DNA of 64,000 bases from positions 124,001 to 188,000 of the forward strand of contig JAFDYB010000034.1 in the NCBI GenBank assembly GCA_018267655.1, written 5' to 3'. Position 1 is the stretch's first letter. Each line of letters begins with the position of its first letter. Made by a program: the position numbers and the translations under genes. Below the pieces are notes generated by a model. That model worked only from the letters and a program-made list of their open reading frames with translations. It did no database searches and was not told where the DNA came from. Source of the stretch: Bacteroidota bacterium (lineage in GTDB: Bacteria; Bacteroidota; Bacteroidia; B-17B0; Aurantibacillaceae). This document shows, in pieces, positions 52,929 to 62,837 of the stretch.

Positions 52929-54587
52929 TTGAAATATTTTTTAATTATACTTTTATTACCCATTGTTTTATTTTCACAAAAAACAAACCCAAATGGATAT
53001 AATAAATTTTATTATTCAAATGGAACACTTAGTAGCGAAGGTTTAATGCGCGATGGTAAACCAGATGGTTATTGGAAAAATTATTATGAAAATGGTAATT
53101 TAAAAATACAAGGAAATCGTAAAAATTATTTATTAGATAGTGTTTGGAAATTTTATGATATAAAAGGCCATATACAAAAATCGGTTAATTATAATAATGG
53201 AAAAAAAAATGGATATACTTTAATTTACGATACTTCAGGAAAAATAATTACTTCAGAATTATTTAATAATGATGTATTAGAAGGATTAAAAAGAAACTTT
53301 TATACTTCAGGAAAAACAAAAAGTGTAATACCTTATTATAAAGGAAAACAAGATGGTACGGCGTATGAATACGCAGAAGATTCAACAATTACAAGTATAA
53401 TTACATATAAAGGAGGCATATTGCAAAGTTTTGAAAAAATAAATCAACGTGATAATCAAAATAAAAAACAAGGTATTTGGAAAGAATTTTATAACGATCA
53501 AACTGTAAAAAAAGAAATGAAATACAACGATGACAGTTTAGATGGTTATGTTAAAGAATACGATATAAAAGGAAACCTATTATCAACAAAAAAATTTAAT
53601 AATGGAAAACCAATATTAAACGCCCCAGAAATAGCTAATGTTGAAGTTTATAAAGAAGTTTATGATGACGGTACACTAAAGTACGAAGGAGTGTATTTAG
53701 ATGGAGTAGCCATTGGAACTCATTTTAAATATATTCAAAAAAAACAATGCGATAGTAGTGCTTTTTATTATGAAGATACAATAACACATATTGGTTATTA
53801 TAAAAATAAATTAATTTGCCGTAATGTACCGGTGCCGGATAGTTGTATTGAATACTCAGACGGAACAATTACAGCAAAAGGCGCTGTTGATAGTGTTAGA
53901 AATAGAAAAGGTATTTGGATAGAATACCATGCAACAGGCGAATTTAAAGGAAAAGGCATGTATAAAGATGGAAATAGAGTAGGGGACTGGGAATTTTTTT
54001 ATGCCGATGGAAAATTAGAACAAAAAGGAAAATACGATAAAAAAGGTCGTCCGCAAGGTATTTGGAAATGGTTTTATGAATCGGGGCAGTTGTGGAGACA
54101 AGAAAATTATATAAATGGAAAAAGAGATGGCGAACTAACCGATTATAACGAAGAAGGAAAAATTATTTTACATGGCACTTTAGCCGATAATAAAAAAGAA
54201 GGATTTTGGAAATACGAAACCCCAGATTATATGGAACAAGGAAATTACATTGCAGACGAACCGGATAGCATGTGGGTAAGTTATTATATGCCTAAAAAAA
54301 TTAAAAAATTTATGGGAAAATTTCAAAACGGTGACCCAGTTGGCAAACACGCTTACTTTTATGAAACAGGTAAACCTATGGCTATTGGAAACTATGCAAG
54401 TGGAATGAAAGACGGCGATTGGACCTTTTTTGATGAAGACGGCATTAATTACCTAACGATAACATATAAAAACGACATAGAAGTAAAGTGGCAAGGGCAA
54501 TACATTAAACCCTCATACGAAGATGCATTACGCACTTATAACATAAAACTCGACGAAAATAAAACCCAAACAATTCGAAAAAAATAA
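52929..54587 (+). CDS. Exported MORN-like repeat protein, YwqK family
   Basis: The 552-residue protein has a signal peptide (about 1-16, ending VLFSQ; start TTG). The rest is about twenty YwqK-type repeats of 20-24 residues with the consensus F/YxxGxxxxxGxxxxGxxxGxW (examples YSNGTLSSEGLMRDGKPDGYW, YADGKLEQKGKYDKKGRPQGIW). The family is often labelled antitoxin YwqK because of Bacillus, but such long secreted versions in Bacteroidota are structural or binding proteins of unknown role. The multi-PAS kinase gene follows after one base, so the two are coupled. Confidence 0.82.
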   Translation: MKYFLIILLLPIVLFSQKTNPNGYNKFYYSNGTLSSEGLMRDGKPDGYWKNYYENGNLKIQGNRKNYLLDSVWKFYDIKGHIQKSVNYNNGKKNGYTLIYDTSGKIITSELFNNDVLEGLKRNFYTSGKTKSVIPYYKGKQDGTAYEYAEDSTITSIITYKGGILQSFEKINQRDNQNKKQGIWKEFYNDQTVKKEMKYNDDSLDGYVKEYDIKGNLLSTKKFNNGKPILNAPEIANVEVYKEVYDDGTLKYEGVYLDGVAIGTHFKYIQKKQCDSSAFYYEDTITHIGYYKNKLICRNVPVPDSCIEYSDGTITAKGAVDSVRNRKGIWIEYHATGEFKGKGMYKDGNRVGDWEFFYADGKLEQKGKYDKKGRPQGIWKWFYESGQLWRQENYINGKRDGELTDYNEEGKIILHGTLADNKKEGFWKYETPDYMEQGNYIADEPDSMWVSYYMPKKIKKFMGKFQNGDPVGKHAYFYETGKPMAIGNYASGMKDGDWTFFDEDGINYLTITYKNDIEVKWQGQYIKPSYEDALRTYNIKLDENKTQTIRKK

Positions 54588-54588
54588 A

Positions 54589-57500
54589 ATGGAGTTTAAT
54601 AATCAAATATTATTAAAATACGCAGAAAATCTTAAAAAATTACCTGTAGCCATAATTATTTTTGATGAAAAACAAATTCATTATTTTAATGATAAAGCAA
54701 AACATTTATTAAAATTAAATAAAAGTATAATAACTAAAAAACAATCTATATATGATTTTCTTCACCCAAATATTAAACGACGCATAAAACAAAATAATAA
54801 AAAAATACTAGAAGGAAAAAATTTTAAACCCTCTGAAATAACAATAATAGACGCTAATAAAAAAGAAATTTTTATTGAATGTAGTACCAATGTTATTTAT
54901 ATAAAAGACGTTCCTTTTTTACAGTCTGCTTTTACTGATATTACACTACAAAAACAAAGCACATACCAGCTTAATTCAGTTAAAAATATATTAGATAATA
55001 TAAGTAGCAACTCAAACGAAGTAATTTTTGAAGTTTCTTTTACCCCATATATACATTTAAATTATATCAGTAAAAACGTAAAAAAAGTTTTGGGTTATAC
55101 CCAACAGCAAATTTATAATAACAATACATTACTAAAAAAACATATAAGTAAAGAAGATTTTAATAAAATAAATTTAAATAAAAACGCATATTTAAAAGCC
55201 TTTAAAACAAATAAAAATATTGAATTAGAATATTATTTTTTACACCCAAACGGAAAAAAACTATATGTAAAATCAACACGAGCGCCACTTTACAATAATC
55301 AAAATAATTTAACCGGCTATGTTGGAAAAATAATTGATTATACAAAAGAAAAAGAAACCAAGAAATTACTAGAAGATTCAAAACAAAAATTTGATTTAAT
55401 AACTAAATACGGTAATGATATTATTGCGTTTTATACCTATTTACCAACCGAAAAGTATTTGTACGTAAGCCCCAATATTAAAAAATTATTGGGCTACGAA
55501 GCCGATGAATTGCTAAACGACAATACATTTTTTAATAAACGCGTAATAGATGATAGAAAGGGGTTTATTAATCTTGACAAAGATTTTAAAGAATATCAAA
55601 AAGAAAATAAAGATGTAAAATACCTTCATGTTTTTAAAACCAAAAAGAAAAACGGCGAAGATATTTGGATAGAAAATAATTTATCATCGGTATATGACAG
55701 CAATGGTAAGATTCAATTTTTTTTAAATCTATACCGCGATGTAACATTTCAAAAAAATAAAGAAATTGAAATAGAAAATCACAATGCTAACCTGCAACAT
55801 TTAATTGATTTATCACCATTAGCTTATTGCATTCATCATAACGGTATTTGTGTTTATAGCAACCAAGCATTGCTTAGGTTATTAAAATTAAAATCCTTTA
55901 AGCAAATAAACGGTAAAGAAGTAATAAATTTCTTTCCAAAAAGACATAAAAACAAAGTCGAAAATCGAATTTTTGAAATTTATAGAGGCGAAAAATTAAA
56001 CCAATCAAATAGATATATTTTAATTAGAAGCGATAAACAGGAGGTTGAAGTAGAAATGTTTTCGTTTGTGCAAGAATTTGAAAACAGAACATGCATAGTA
56101 TCTTTAATTCATAACATTACTGAATTACAAGAAAAAGACAGAGAACGAATTAAACTCGAACTATCACAACAACACAATAAAGAATTACAAAAAGAAATTA
56201 ACGAAAAAGAAATTATTGCACAAAACTTAAAAGAAAAAACAACACACCTTTCTGCAATAATTGAAAATTCAAACTATGCTATTTGGACATTAAACACTAA
56301 ACACGAACTAACATCGTTTAACCAACGCTTTTATAATTTTATGTTATATAAATATAATTTTAAATGTCAGTTAGGTAAAAACATTGCGTTTGAAACTAAA
56401 AATAACGAAATTAAAAATTCGTACAATAAAATTTGGCAACCAAAATTTAAAGAAGTACTCCTTGGAAATAAAATTGAATTTGAATCGGAAGATATAAATC
56501 CATACACCAACGAAAAAATATACGCAAAAGTTTTTCTTTGCCCAATAATTGAACACGAAAGCGTAAAGCAAATATTGTGTATAGCAAGTGATATAAGCGC
56601 ATCTAAAAAATATGAACAAGATCTTTTAAATCAAAAAGCAAAACTGATAGAAAGCTCGGCACAGTTAACATCAATATTCGAAAATTCAAACCATTTTATT
56701 TGGACTGTAAATAAAAAATTAGAGCTAACAGCATTTAATCAAAATTATTTTCAATTTTTAAAACATTTTTTAAACATAGAAATTAAAGTAGGCGCTAATG
56801 TTTTTAACCTTATAAAAAGCGATAAATTAAAAGAACAATATCAGTATCATTGGAGGTCAACGTATGAAGCTGCATTTAAAGGAAAAAAATTAGATTTTGA
56901 AAGCGAAATAATTGATATAAAAACACGCAAAAAAATATTTTACCGTGTTTTTGTAAACCCCGTTTATAATAACAATCAGGTTACTCATGTTTCTTGTATT
57001 GTAAACGATATTACCGAAAATAAAAATTTTGAAAAAGAACTCATAAATCAAAAAGCAAAACTATCGGCAGTAATTGAAAGTGGCACACAGCTGGTATGGA
57101 CAGTAAATAATCAATACGAGATAACATCATACAATGAAAACTTTAGAAAAAATCTTTCTGAAGATTTGCGCATAAAATCAATGTCAAAAAACGCAACAAT
57201 AAATGTACTTGACTTAAACAAAACAAAAAGCGAAGCCGAATTTTGGAATAAAAAATATCAAACAGTATTTAAAGGATTTAACGAATTTTTTATTTACAAA
57301 AGCATCGAAAACAATAGTGAGGTTTACCGTGAAGTTAATTTGCAATTAATAAAGTTAAGCAACAACCAACACGAAGTGTCTGCCATAGCTAATGATATAA
57401 CGCAATTAATTAAAAACGAACAAAAACTTTCTAACCAAGCAGCAAAATTAAATTCGATTTTTGATAACAGTAATCACTTTATATGGACTATAAATAAAGA

Positions 57501-58437
57501 AAATGTATTAACGGCCTTTAATAAAAATTATTTTAATTTAATTGACACTATTTATGATACAAAACCCTATGTTGGCTCAGAAGTTAGCAGAGGCATTTTA
57601 TCTGAAAACCATAATTATAACCAAACCTTAGAGTATAATTATAACAAAGCTTTTTCAGGAACTGCCGTTGATTTTGAGTTAGAGTTAAACGATAAACATA
57701 AAAACGTACTATATCTACACGTATTTTTAAATCCGGTAATTAAAGGTGATATTATAGAAGAAGTTAATGGTATTGCCCATGATATTACCGCTAAAAAAGA
57801 AGACCATTTTAAATTAGAACAATCTATAAAAGAAAAAGAAATACTGTTAAAAGAAATACACCATCGCGTAAAAAACAACATGCAGGTAATAAGCAGTATT
57901 TTAAATTTACAATCTTCGTATGTTGACGATCCGTATGTTATTTCACTTTTAAAAGAAAGTCAAAACCGTATTAAAACAATGTCGTACATACACGAAAGTT
58001 TGTATCAGAATAAAACATTTACCTCGGTAAATTTTAGCGAATATTTAAACACACTAATTAACAATATTTTACGCTCTTATATAATTAATCAAGATAAAAT
58101 AGAACTCGAATTAAATATCGAAAAAATAAATTTAAGCCTCGATAACTCAATACCAACCGGTTTAATTGTTAATGAGCTGGTTACAAATGCAATAAAGCAT
58201 GCCTTTCCGGGCAATACCAAAGGAAAATTAATAATTGGTTTGCAATCTAAAAATAATCGTGTAATTTTAAAAGTTAAAGATACAGGTATGGGATTTAACT
58301 CAAACATAAACTTTTATAACAGCCCCTCATTAGGCTTGCAACTAGTAAATACACTAGCCGACCAATTAGGCGCAAAAATAGAGTTTAACTCGAGCCCCAC
58401 AGCCGGTACAGACATTGAAATAAATTTTAGTATGTAA
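54589..58437 (+). CDS. Cytoplasmic multi-PAS sensor kinase (HisKA_2/HWE type)
   Basis: The 1282-residue protein has no membrane helix. Eight PAS-like domains follow each other at about 5-120, 125-260, 262-395, 400-515, 550-680, 685-820, 822-945 and 950-1075. Domains 5-8 share ENSNHFIWTVN-like openings and end in IANDIT-like strands, and so look like tandem duplicates. The kinase core starts EIHHRVKNNMQVISSILNLQ (phospho-acceptor His near 1090), with N-box NELVTNAIKHAF and G1 box DTGMGF, the HisKA_2 type common in LytTR systems. The LytTR response regulator encoded six bases downstream is its obvious partner. Signals sensed by the PAS array are unknown. Confidence 0.88.
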   Translation: MEFNNQILLKYAENLKKLPVAIIIFDEKQIHYFNDKAKHLLKLNKSIITKKQSIYDFLHPNIKRRIKQNNKKILEGKNFKPSEITIIDANKKEIFIECSTNVIYIKDVPFLQSAFTDITLQKQSTYQLNSVKNILDNISSNSNEVIFEVSFTPYIHLNYISKNVKKVLGYTQQQIYNNNTLLKKHISKEDFNKINLNKNAYLKAFKTNKNIELEYYFLHPNGKKLYVKSTRAPLYNNQNNLTGYVGKIIDYTKEKETKKLLEDSKQKFDLITKYGNDIIAFYTYLPTEKYLYVSPNIKKLLGYEADELLNDNTFFNKRVIDDRKGFINLDKDFKEYQKENKDVKYLHVFKTKKKNGEDIWIENNLSSVYDSNGKIQFFLNLYRDVTFQKNKEIEIENHNANLQHLIDLSPLAYCIHHNGICVYSNQALLRLLKLKSFKQINGKEVINFFPKRHKNKVENRIFEIYRGEKLNQSNRYILIRSDKQEVEVEMFSFVQEFENRTCIVSLIHNITELQEKDRERIKLELSQQHNKELQKEINEKEIIAQNLKEKTTHLSAIIENSNYAIWTLNTKHELTSFNQRFYNFMLYKYNFKCQLGKNIAFETKNNEIKNSYNKIWQPKFKEVLLGNKIEFESEDINPYTNEKIYAKVFLCPIIEHESVKQILCIASDISASKKYEQDLLNQKAKLIESSAQLTSIFENSNHFIWTVNKKLELTAFNQNYFQFLKHFLNIEIKVGANVFNLIKSDKLKEQYQYHWRSTYEAAFKGKKLDFESEIIDIKTRKKIFYRVFVNPVYNNNQVTHVSCIVNDITENKNFEKELINQKAKLSAVIESGTQLVWTVNNQYEITSYNENFRKNLSEDLRIKSMSKNATINVLDLNKTKSEAEFWNKKYQTVFKGFNEFFIYKSIENNSEVYREVNLQLIKLSNNQHEVSAIANDITQLIKNEQKLSNQAAKLNSIFDNSNHFIWTINKENVLTAFNKNYFNLIDTIYDTKPYVGSEVSRGILSENHNYNQTLEYNYNKAFSGTAVDFELELNDKHKNVLYLHVFLNPVIKGDIIEEVNGIAHDITAKKEDHFKLEQSIKEKEILLKEIHHRVKNNMQVISSILNLQSSYVDDPYVISLLKESQNRIKTMSYIHESLYQNKTFTSVNFSEYLNTLINNILRSYIINQDKIELELNIEKINLSLDNSIPTGLIVNELVTNAIKHAFPGNTKGKLIIGLQSKNNRVILKVKDTGMGFNSNINFYNSPSLGLQLVNTLADQLGAKIEFNSSPTAGTDIEINFSM

Positions 58438-58443
58438 TTTAAA

Positions 58444-59202
58444 ATGGAAAAATTAAATATTTTTATAGTAGAAGACGAAAGCATTGTAGCAAAAGACATT
58501 CAAAACAGTTTAATTAAATTAGGATATAGTGTTATAGGAATTTCAAACAACGGAAAAGACGCTATTGAAAAAATAACAGAACTACAACCCGATTTAGTGC
58601 TGATGGATATTATGATTAAAGGCGATTTAAACGGCATTGATGTAACCGAAAAAATTAAAGAAACACATAATATACCTGTAATATACTTAACTGCCTATGC
58701 CGACGAAAGCACCCTGTCAAAAGCAAAAATTACCGAACCTTATGGTTATATTTTAAAACCCTTTAAGGAAATAGATCTTCATTCAACTATTGAAATGGCT
58801 TATTACAAATATAAAAAAGATTCCCAATTACAAAAAGAGCGTGATTTTTTATACTCCCTGGTTGAAAATAAAGATGAAACAACAAAAGACATTTTATTTG
58901 TTAAAGCAAACAGTCGCTTAGTAAAAGTATTATTAAAAGATATTTATTTTGTAGAAGCGTTAAAAGATTACGTAATAATAAACACACAATATGCGCGCTA
59001 CACAGTACACAGCACCATGAAGGAAATAGAAAAAAAACTTGGCAACGCTGATTTTTCTCGCATACACCGATCTTTTATTGTACGCTTAGATAAAATAGGA
59101 AGCATTGATTCTCAAAATGTGATACTTGAAAACGATAAAAAAACAATTCCTATTGGAGGTTCGTATCGCGATGAGTTATTACTAAAATTAAATTTACTTT
59201 AA
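58444..59202 (+). CDS. LytTR-family response regulator
   Basis: The 252-residue protein has a receiver domain (1-120) with acidic pocket E10/D11, phospho-acceptor D55 in DLVLMDIMI, T83 and K105. The C-terminal LytTR DNA-binding domain is at about 150-250 (ILFVKANSRLVKVLLKDIYFVEALKDYVIINTQYARYTVHSTMKEIEKKLG, IHRSFIV). Its gene follows the multi-PAS kinase by six bases, so it should be the cognate partner. LytTR proteins bind imperfect direct repeats upstream of target genes; none was located here. Confidence 0.93.
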   Translation: MEKLNIFIVEDESIVAKDIQNSLIKLGYSVIGISNNGKDAIEKITELQPDLVLMDIMIKGDLNGIDVTEKIKETHNIPVIYLTAYADESTLSKAKITEPYGYILKPFKEIDLHSTIEMAYYKYKKDSQLQKERDFLYSLVENKDETTKDILFVKANSRLVKVLLKDIYFVEALKDYVIINTQYARYTVHSTMKEIEKKLGNADFSRIHRSFIVRLDKIGSIDSQNVILENDKKTIPIGGSYRDELLLKLNLL

Positions 59203-59208
59203 TTCTTA

Positions 59209-59808
59209 ATGCCAAATATTTTTGAATTTAACGGCTATAAACCCGTTATACATAAAACAGCATTTATTCACCCAAACGCAACAATAACAGGTAATGTTAT
59301 TATTGGTAAAGATGTGTATATAGGCCCAGGAGCCGCAATTAGAGGCGATTGGGGGCAAATAATTATTGAAGATGGCTGTAATGTGCAAGAAAACTGCACA
59401 ATACACATGTTTCCAGGAACTACCGTATTATTAAAACAAGCTGCGCATGTTGGACATGGTGCAATTATACACGGTGCAACTTTAGGAAAAAATTGCCTAA
59501 TAGGCATGAATAGTGTAATAATGGACGATGTAATAATTGGCGACGAATGTATAGTGGGGGCGCTAAGTTTTATACCCGCACAAAGCCTCTTTGAAAATCG
59601 AAAAGTTATTGTTGGTAATCCCGCAAAAGTAGTTAAAGACGTTAGTAATGAGATGATTGAATGGAAAACGCAGGGCACTAAATTATACCAACAATTACCG
59701 GCCGAGTGTTATAAAAGTTTAAAGCCCTGCGAACCATTAAGGCGAGTTCCTGCTTATACTCCTACACAACAAAACGAGTATAAAATCTGGAAAAAAACTA
59801 AATCCTAG
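59209..59808 (+). CDS. Left-handed beta-helix (gamma carbonic anhydrase/PaaY-like) protein
   Basis: The 199-residue hexapeptide-repeat protein has IHPNATITGNVIIGKDVYIGPGAAIRGDWGQIIIEDGCNVQENCTIHMFPG, then HVGHGAIIHGATLGKNCLIGMNSVIMDDVIIGDECIVGA. The His residues in ENCTIH and HVGHGAIIH are the zinc ligands of the gamma-CA fold. The C-terminal helical tail (WKTQGTKLYQQLPAECYKSLKPCEPLR) resembles PaaY/CaiE, which are thioesterase or carrier-linked. No paa gene is nearby. It is last in the kinase-regulator run with a 6-base gap. Confidence 0.85.
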   Translation: MPNIFEFNGYKPVIHKTAFIHPNATITGNVIIGKDVYIGPGAAIRGDWGQIIIEDGCNVQENCTIHMFPGTTVLLKQAAHVGHGAIIHGATLGKNCLIGMNSVIMDDVIIGDECIVGALSFIPAQSLFENRKVIVGNPAKVVKDVSNEMIEWKTQGTKLYQQLPAECYKSLKPCEPLRRVPAYTPTQQNEYKIWKKTKS

Positions 59809-59837
59809 AAAATAAATAACGCCAAGCGTAAAAGCCT

Positions 59838-60683
59838 CTAATTTTTAAACATTCTTAAAAAATCGGCAAGTCGTTCTTTTAATTCTGTACGTGGTATAAT
59901 TTTATCTAAAAAACCATGCTCTAATACAAATTCAGCCGTTTGAAAGCCTTTTGGTAAGTCTTTGCCAATTGTTTCTTTTACTACACGTGGTCCGGCAAAG
60001 CCAATTAAGCTGCCCGGTTCGGCAATATTTAAATCTCCTAGCATGGCGTAACTTGCTGTAACACCACCGGTAGTTGGGTCGGTTAACAAACTTATATAAG
60101 GTAATTTTGCTTGACCGAGTTGCGAAAGCTTTGCTGATGTTTTTGCCATTTGCATCAAACTATAAGCCGCTTCCATCATACGAGCGCCGCCACTTTTACT
60201 AATAATTAATAAAGGCGCTTTTACTTTTATACAAAAATCAATTGATTTAGCTATTTTTTCTCCCACAACACTACCCATACTTCCGCCAATAAAACTAAAA
60301 TCCATGCAACATATTACCAAATCGTTTCCGTTTACTTTACCATAAGCACTTCTTAAAGCGTCTTTTAAGCCCGTCTTTTTTATACTATCTTCTAATCTGT
60401 CAGTGTATTTTTTAGTATCGCTAAAATCAAGCGGGTCGCCGCTTACTAGGTTTTCATATAATTCAGTAAATGAATTGTCGTCAAAAATGACTTCAAAATA
60501 TTCTTTACTTCCTATGCGCTCATGATTGCCACATTCTAAACAAACATATTTGTTTGCAGAATGGTCGCTTGATGTGTGTATTTTTTTACAAGAAGAACAT
60601 TTATGCCACAAGCCTTCCGGAGTTTCTTTTTTTTCTTTGGTAGAAGTTGTAATTCCCTCTTTTAATCGTTTAAACCATCCCAT
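59838..60683 (-). CDS. accD: Acetyl-CoA carboxylase carboxyltransferase beta subunit
   Basis: This 281-residue subunit and AccA move the carboxyl group from biotin to acetyl-CoA, the first step of fatty-acid synthesis. The zinc ribbon has C29, C32, C48 and C51 (HKCSSCKK ... CLECGNHE). The crotonase-fold core has [51 protein letters not shown] and [47 protein letters not shown]. Length and motifs are standard. It is the second gene after fbaB on the same strand (57-base gap). accA is not in the window. Confidence 0.97.
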   Translation of the reverse strand: MGWFKRLKEGITTSTKEKKETPEGLWHKCSSCKKIHTSSDHSANKYVCLECGNHERIGSKEYFEVIFDDNSFTELYENLVSGDPLDFSDTKKYTDRLEDSIKKTGLKDALRSAYGKVNGNDLVICCMDFSFIGGSMGSVVGEKIAKSIDFCIKVKAPLLIISKSGGARMMEAAYSLMQMAKTSAKLSQLGQAKLPYISLLTDPTTGGVTASYAMLGDLNIAEPGSLIGFAGPRVVKETIGKDLPKGFQTAEFVLEHGFLDKIIPRTELKERLADFLRMFKN

Positions 60684-60740
60684 CTTTTTAAATTACTTTA
60701 GTTAAATAAATTTTATTTTTAAAGTAGCACTACCTTTGTA

Positions 60741-61796
60741 TTAAGCTATAGTAACTGTTTTATCAAGATAAACATCTTGAATAGTGTTGAGCAATGAAAC
60801 CCCTTCGTTAAAAGGCTTTTGAAAGGCTTTGCGCCCGCTTATTAAACCTTGTCCTCCTGCGCGTTTATTAATAATAGCGGTTGTAACTGCTTCTGCTAAA
60901 TCGCTTGCACCTTTGCTTTCGCCGCCGCTGTTTATTAAGCCCATACGACCCATATAGCAGTTTGCTACTTGGTATCTACATAAATCAATTGGGTGATCTG
61001 TAGTTAGTTCCGAATAAACTTTTGGATGAGTTTTACCGTAATTCAAGGCTAAGTAACCACCATTTTTATCAGATAATTTTTGCTTAATAATATCGGCTTG
61101 TATAGTTACACCCAAATGATTGGCTTGGCTCGATAAGTCAGCTGCTGTATGGTAGTCAACGCCATCTTTTTTAAAGGCATTATTGCGTGTATAACACCAA
61201 AGTATAGTTGCCATACCTAGCTCATGTGCTTGTTCAAAAGCTTTAGCTACTTCTACTATTTGGCGGCCGCTTTCGGGTGAACCAAAGTAAATAGTTGCGC
61301 CAACAGCAGCAGCGCCCATATTCCAAGCATCTTTAATTGTTCCAAAAAGTATTTGATCAAATTTATTTGGATACGAAAGAAACTCATTATGATTAATTTT
61401 TACTATAAATGGGATTTTATGTGCGTATTTTCGAGCCACAGATCCTAATACACCATAGGTAGATGCTACAGCATTGCAACCACCTTCAATGGCTAATTTT
61501 ACAATATTTTCGCTGTCAAAAAATAGTGGGTTAGGGGCAAAACTTGCACCTGCACTATGTTCAATTCCCTGGTCAACAGGCAAAATACTCATGTAACCCG
61601 TGTTTGCCAAACGCCCCGTATTATATAATTGTTGTAAACTGCGTAATACTTGAGGGTTTCGATTGCTTTGCTGAAAAATTCGATCCACAAAATCGTTTCC
61701 GGGTAAGTGAATGTTGTTTTTCGAAATGGTTTTACATTGATGATTAAGGTAATACTCTACCTTATCGCCTAACAGTTGATTATAGTTAACTGACAT
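60741..61796 (-). CDS. fbaB: Class I fructose-bisphosphate aldolase (FbaB/DhnA type)
   Basis: This 351-residue Schiff-base aldolase of the archaeal/DhnA branch interconverts fructose 1,6-bisphosphate with triose phosphates. Motifs are [73 protein letters not shown] and [20 protein letters not shown], plus [16 protein letters not shown]. The lysine in VKINHN or a later conserved one should be catalytic. It is preceded (upstream) by an intrinsic terminator of the SiaC-like gene, so it starts a new transcript. Confidence 0.92.
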   Translation of the reverse strand: MSVNYNQLLGDKVEYYLNHQCKTISKNNIHLPGNDFVDRIFQQSNRNPQVLRSLQQLYNTGRLANTGYMSILPVDQGIEHSAGASFAPNPLFFDSENIVKLAIEGGCNAVASTYGVLGSVARKYAHKIPFIVKINHNEFLSYPNKFDQILFGTIKDAWNMGAAAVGATIYFGSPESGRQIVEVAKAFEQAHELGMATILWCYTRNNAFKKDGVDYHTAADLSSQANHLGVTIQADIIKQKLSDKNGGYLALNYGKTHPKVYSELTTDHPIDLCRYQVANCYMGRMGLINSGGESKGASDLAEAVTTAIINKRAGGQGLISGRKAFQKPFNEGVSLLNTIQDVYLDKTVTIA

Positions 61797-61822
61797 TTTT
61801 AAAAATTAAGGGTATAAATATA

Positions 61823-61848
61823 ATAAAAAACCCCCGATTTTCGGGGGG
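61823..61848 (-). terminator. Intrinsic terminator after the SiaC-like gene
   Basis: On the minus strand CCCCCGA / TCGGGGG around a three-base loop is followed by six Ts. It separates the Sia-type genes from the aldolase gene. Confidence 0.92.
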
Positions 61849-61868
61849 TATATTCCTAAAAGATTTAG

Positions 61869-62249
61869 TTATTCGTTTACCATTACCATTTTAAATGGCA
61901 CGCTAATTATGGCTTGATAATCTTCGCCCGCTTCTAACATATCTTCATCATCTTCCTCGTAGTGCCAGTTAATTGTAACCGCACTTCCGCCTTTATGAAT
62001 ACTTTCTAATTTTTTAAAAATATCTAAAATACATTTTGATGATGATGTATTAAAATATTCTAATTGCATATTAACTGTTGTGTTGCCTTTTGTTCCTGAA
62101 GAATATTTTTCAAGCGCTTCAATTAACGGTTTGTAAAATTCAATAGAGTTTTCAGGAATTGACCTGCCTTTAATTTCTAAAACGCCTGAGCCTAAGTCAA
62201 AGCTAATGCTTGGTGTTTTTGGTGTGCCGTCTATTGCGTATTTATTCAT
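61869..62249 (-). CDS. SiaC-like regulatory phosphoprotein (DUF1987)
   Basis: The 126-residue protein has the SiaC/DUF1987 pattern: TPKTPSISFDLGSGVLEIKGRSIPENSIEFYKPLIEALEKY, VNMQLEYFNTSSSKCILDIFKKLESI (the phospho-acceptor Ser/Thr lies in FNTSSSK) and VTINWHYEEDDEDMLEAGEDYQ. In Pseudomonas SiaC switches a diguanylate cyclase according to phosphorylation by SiaB and dephosphorylation by SiaA. The partner proteins are encoded upstream here. The output (GGDEF or other) is not in view. Confidence 0.88.
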   Translation of the reverse strand: MNKYAIDGTPKTPSISFDLGSGVLEIKGRSIPENSIEFYKPLIEALEKYSSGTKGNTTVNMQLEYFNTSSSKCILDIFKKLESIHKGGSAVTINWHYEEDDEDMLEAGEDYQAIISVPFKMVMVNE

Positions 62250-62254
62250 ATTTT

Positions 62255-62806
62255 TTAGTTGTTAGGTGTAATTTTAATATTTAGTGTAAAGAAAGAAATT
62301 TTATTATCAATTTCCAAAAAATTATATTCTAATTTTTCTCCGGTTTTTCTGGCAATGTCAATAACGCCTAATCCACCACCGCCTTTTAATGACATTTCGC
62401 CATTGTTTAGTACTTTTTTGTAGTATTCTTTTAATTCTTCTTTTGTTAATGCGTTTACTTCGTCAAGCCTAGCCTTTAATCCCGAAATATTTTCGTTAAG
62501 AATATAGTTACCTGTATAAATACTGTAAGCGCCCAAGGTTCTGCTAATCATAAAAATGGCAGAGCGGGTTTTATCGTCTTCCGATTCTCCGCTTGCATCA
62601 TCTAGGTGATGGTAAAGATTTTGCAAACATTCTACTAAAACATTATAAACCTTCTTTTTTGTTTTAGGCACTTCTTGAAGGTTATCCATCTTGTTTTCCA
62701 TTATTTGAAGAATGGAGGTAAGCAAGTCGGAGGTTATTTCTCCTTTAAAAGAAAGCAGAATGTTATTCCGCTCCACTTTATCATAGATATCGAAAACATC
62801 TACCAT
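62255..62806 (-). CDS. SiaB-family serine kinase (anti-sigma-factor-like ATPase)
   Basis: The 183-residue protein matches the SiaB family: VDVFDIYDKVERNNILLSFKGEITSDLLTSILQIMENKM, a central NVLVECLQNLYHHLD (N-box of the GHKL ATPase fold), and LKGGGGLGVIDIARKTGEKLEYNF (G2-type glycine loop). It phosphorylates the small SiaC-like partner. The SiaC-like gene lies 5 bases downstream. Upstream is a lipoprotein gene 31 bases away instead of the phosphatase gene. Confidence 0.88.
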   Translation of the reverse strand: MVDVFDIYDKVERNNILLSFKGEITSDLLTSILQIMENKMDNLQEVPKTKKKVYNVLVECLQNLYHHLDDASGESEDDKTRSAIFMISRTLGAYSIYTGNYILNENISGLKARLDEVNALTKEELKEYYKKVLNNGEMSLKGGGGLGVIDIARKTGEKLEYNFLEIDNKISFFTLNIKITPNN

Positions 62807-62837
62807 CGAAGAGTTTGTTATGGCTTTATTATTCAGT

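Noticed and set aside
59268..59678. 136-codon minus-strand frame opposite the hexapeptide protein
   Set aside because: It lies fully antisense to a clear gene and has no family features or promoter.
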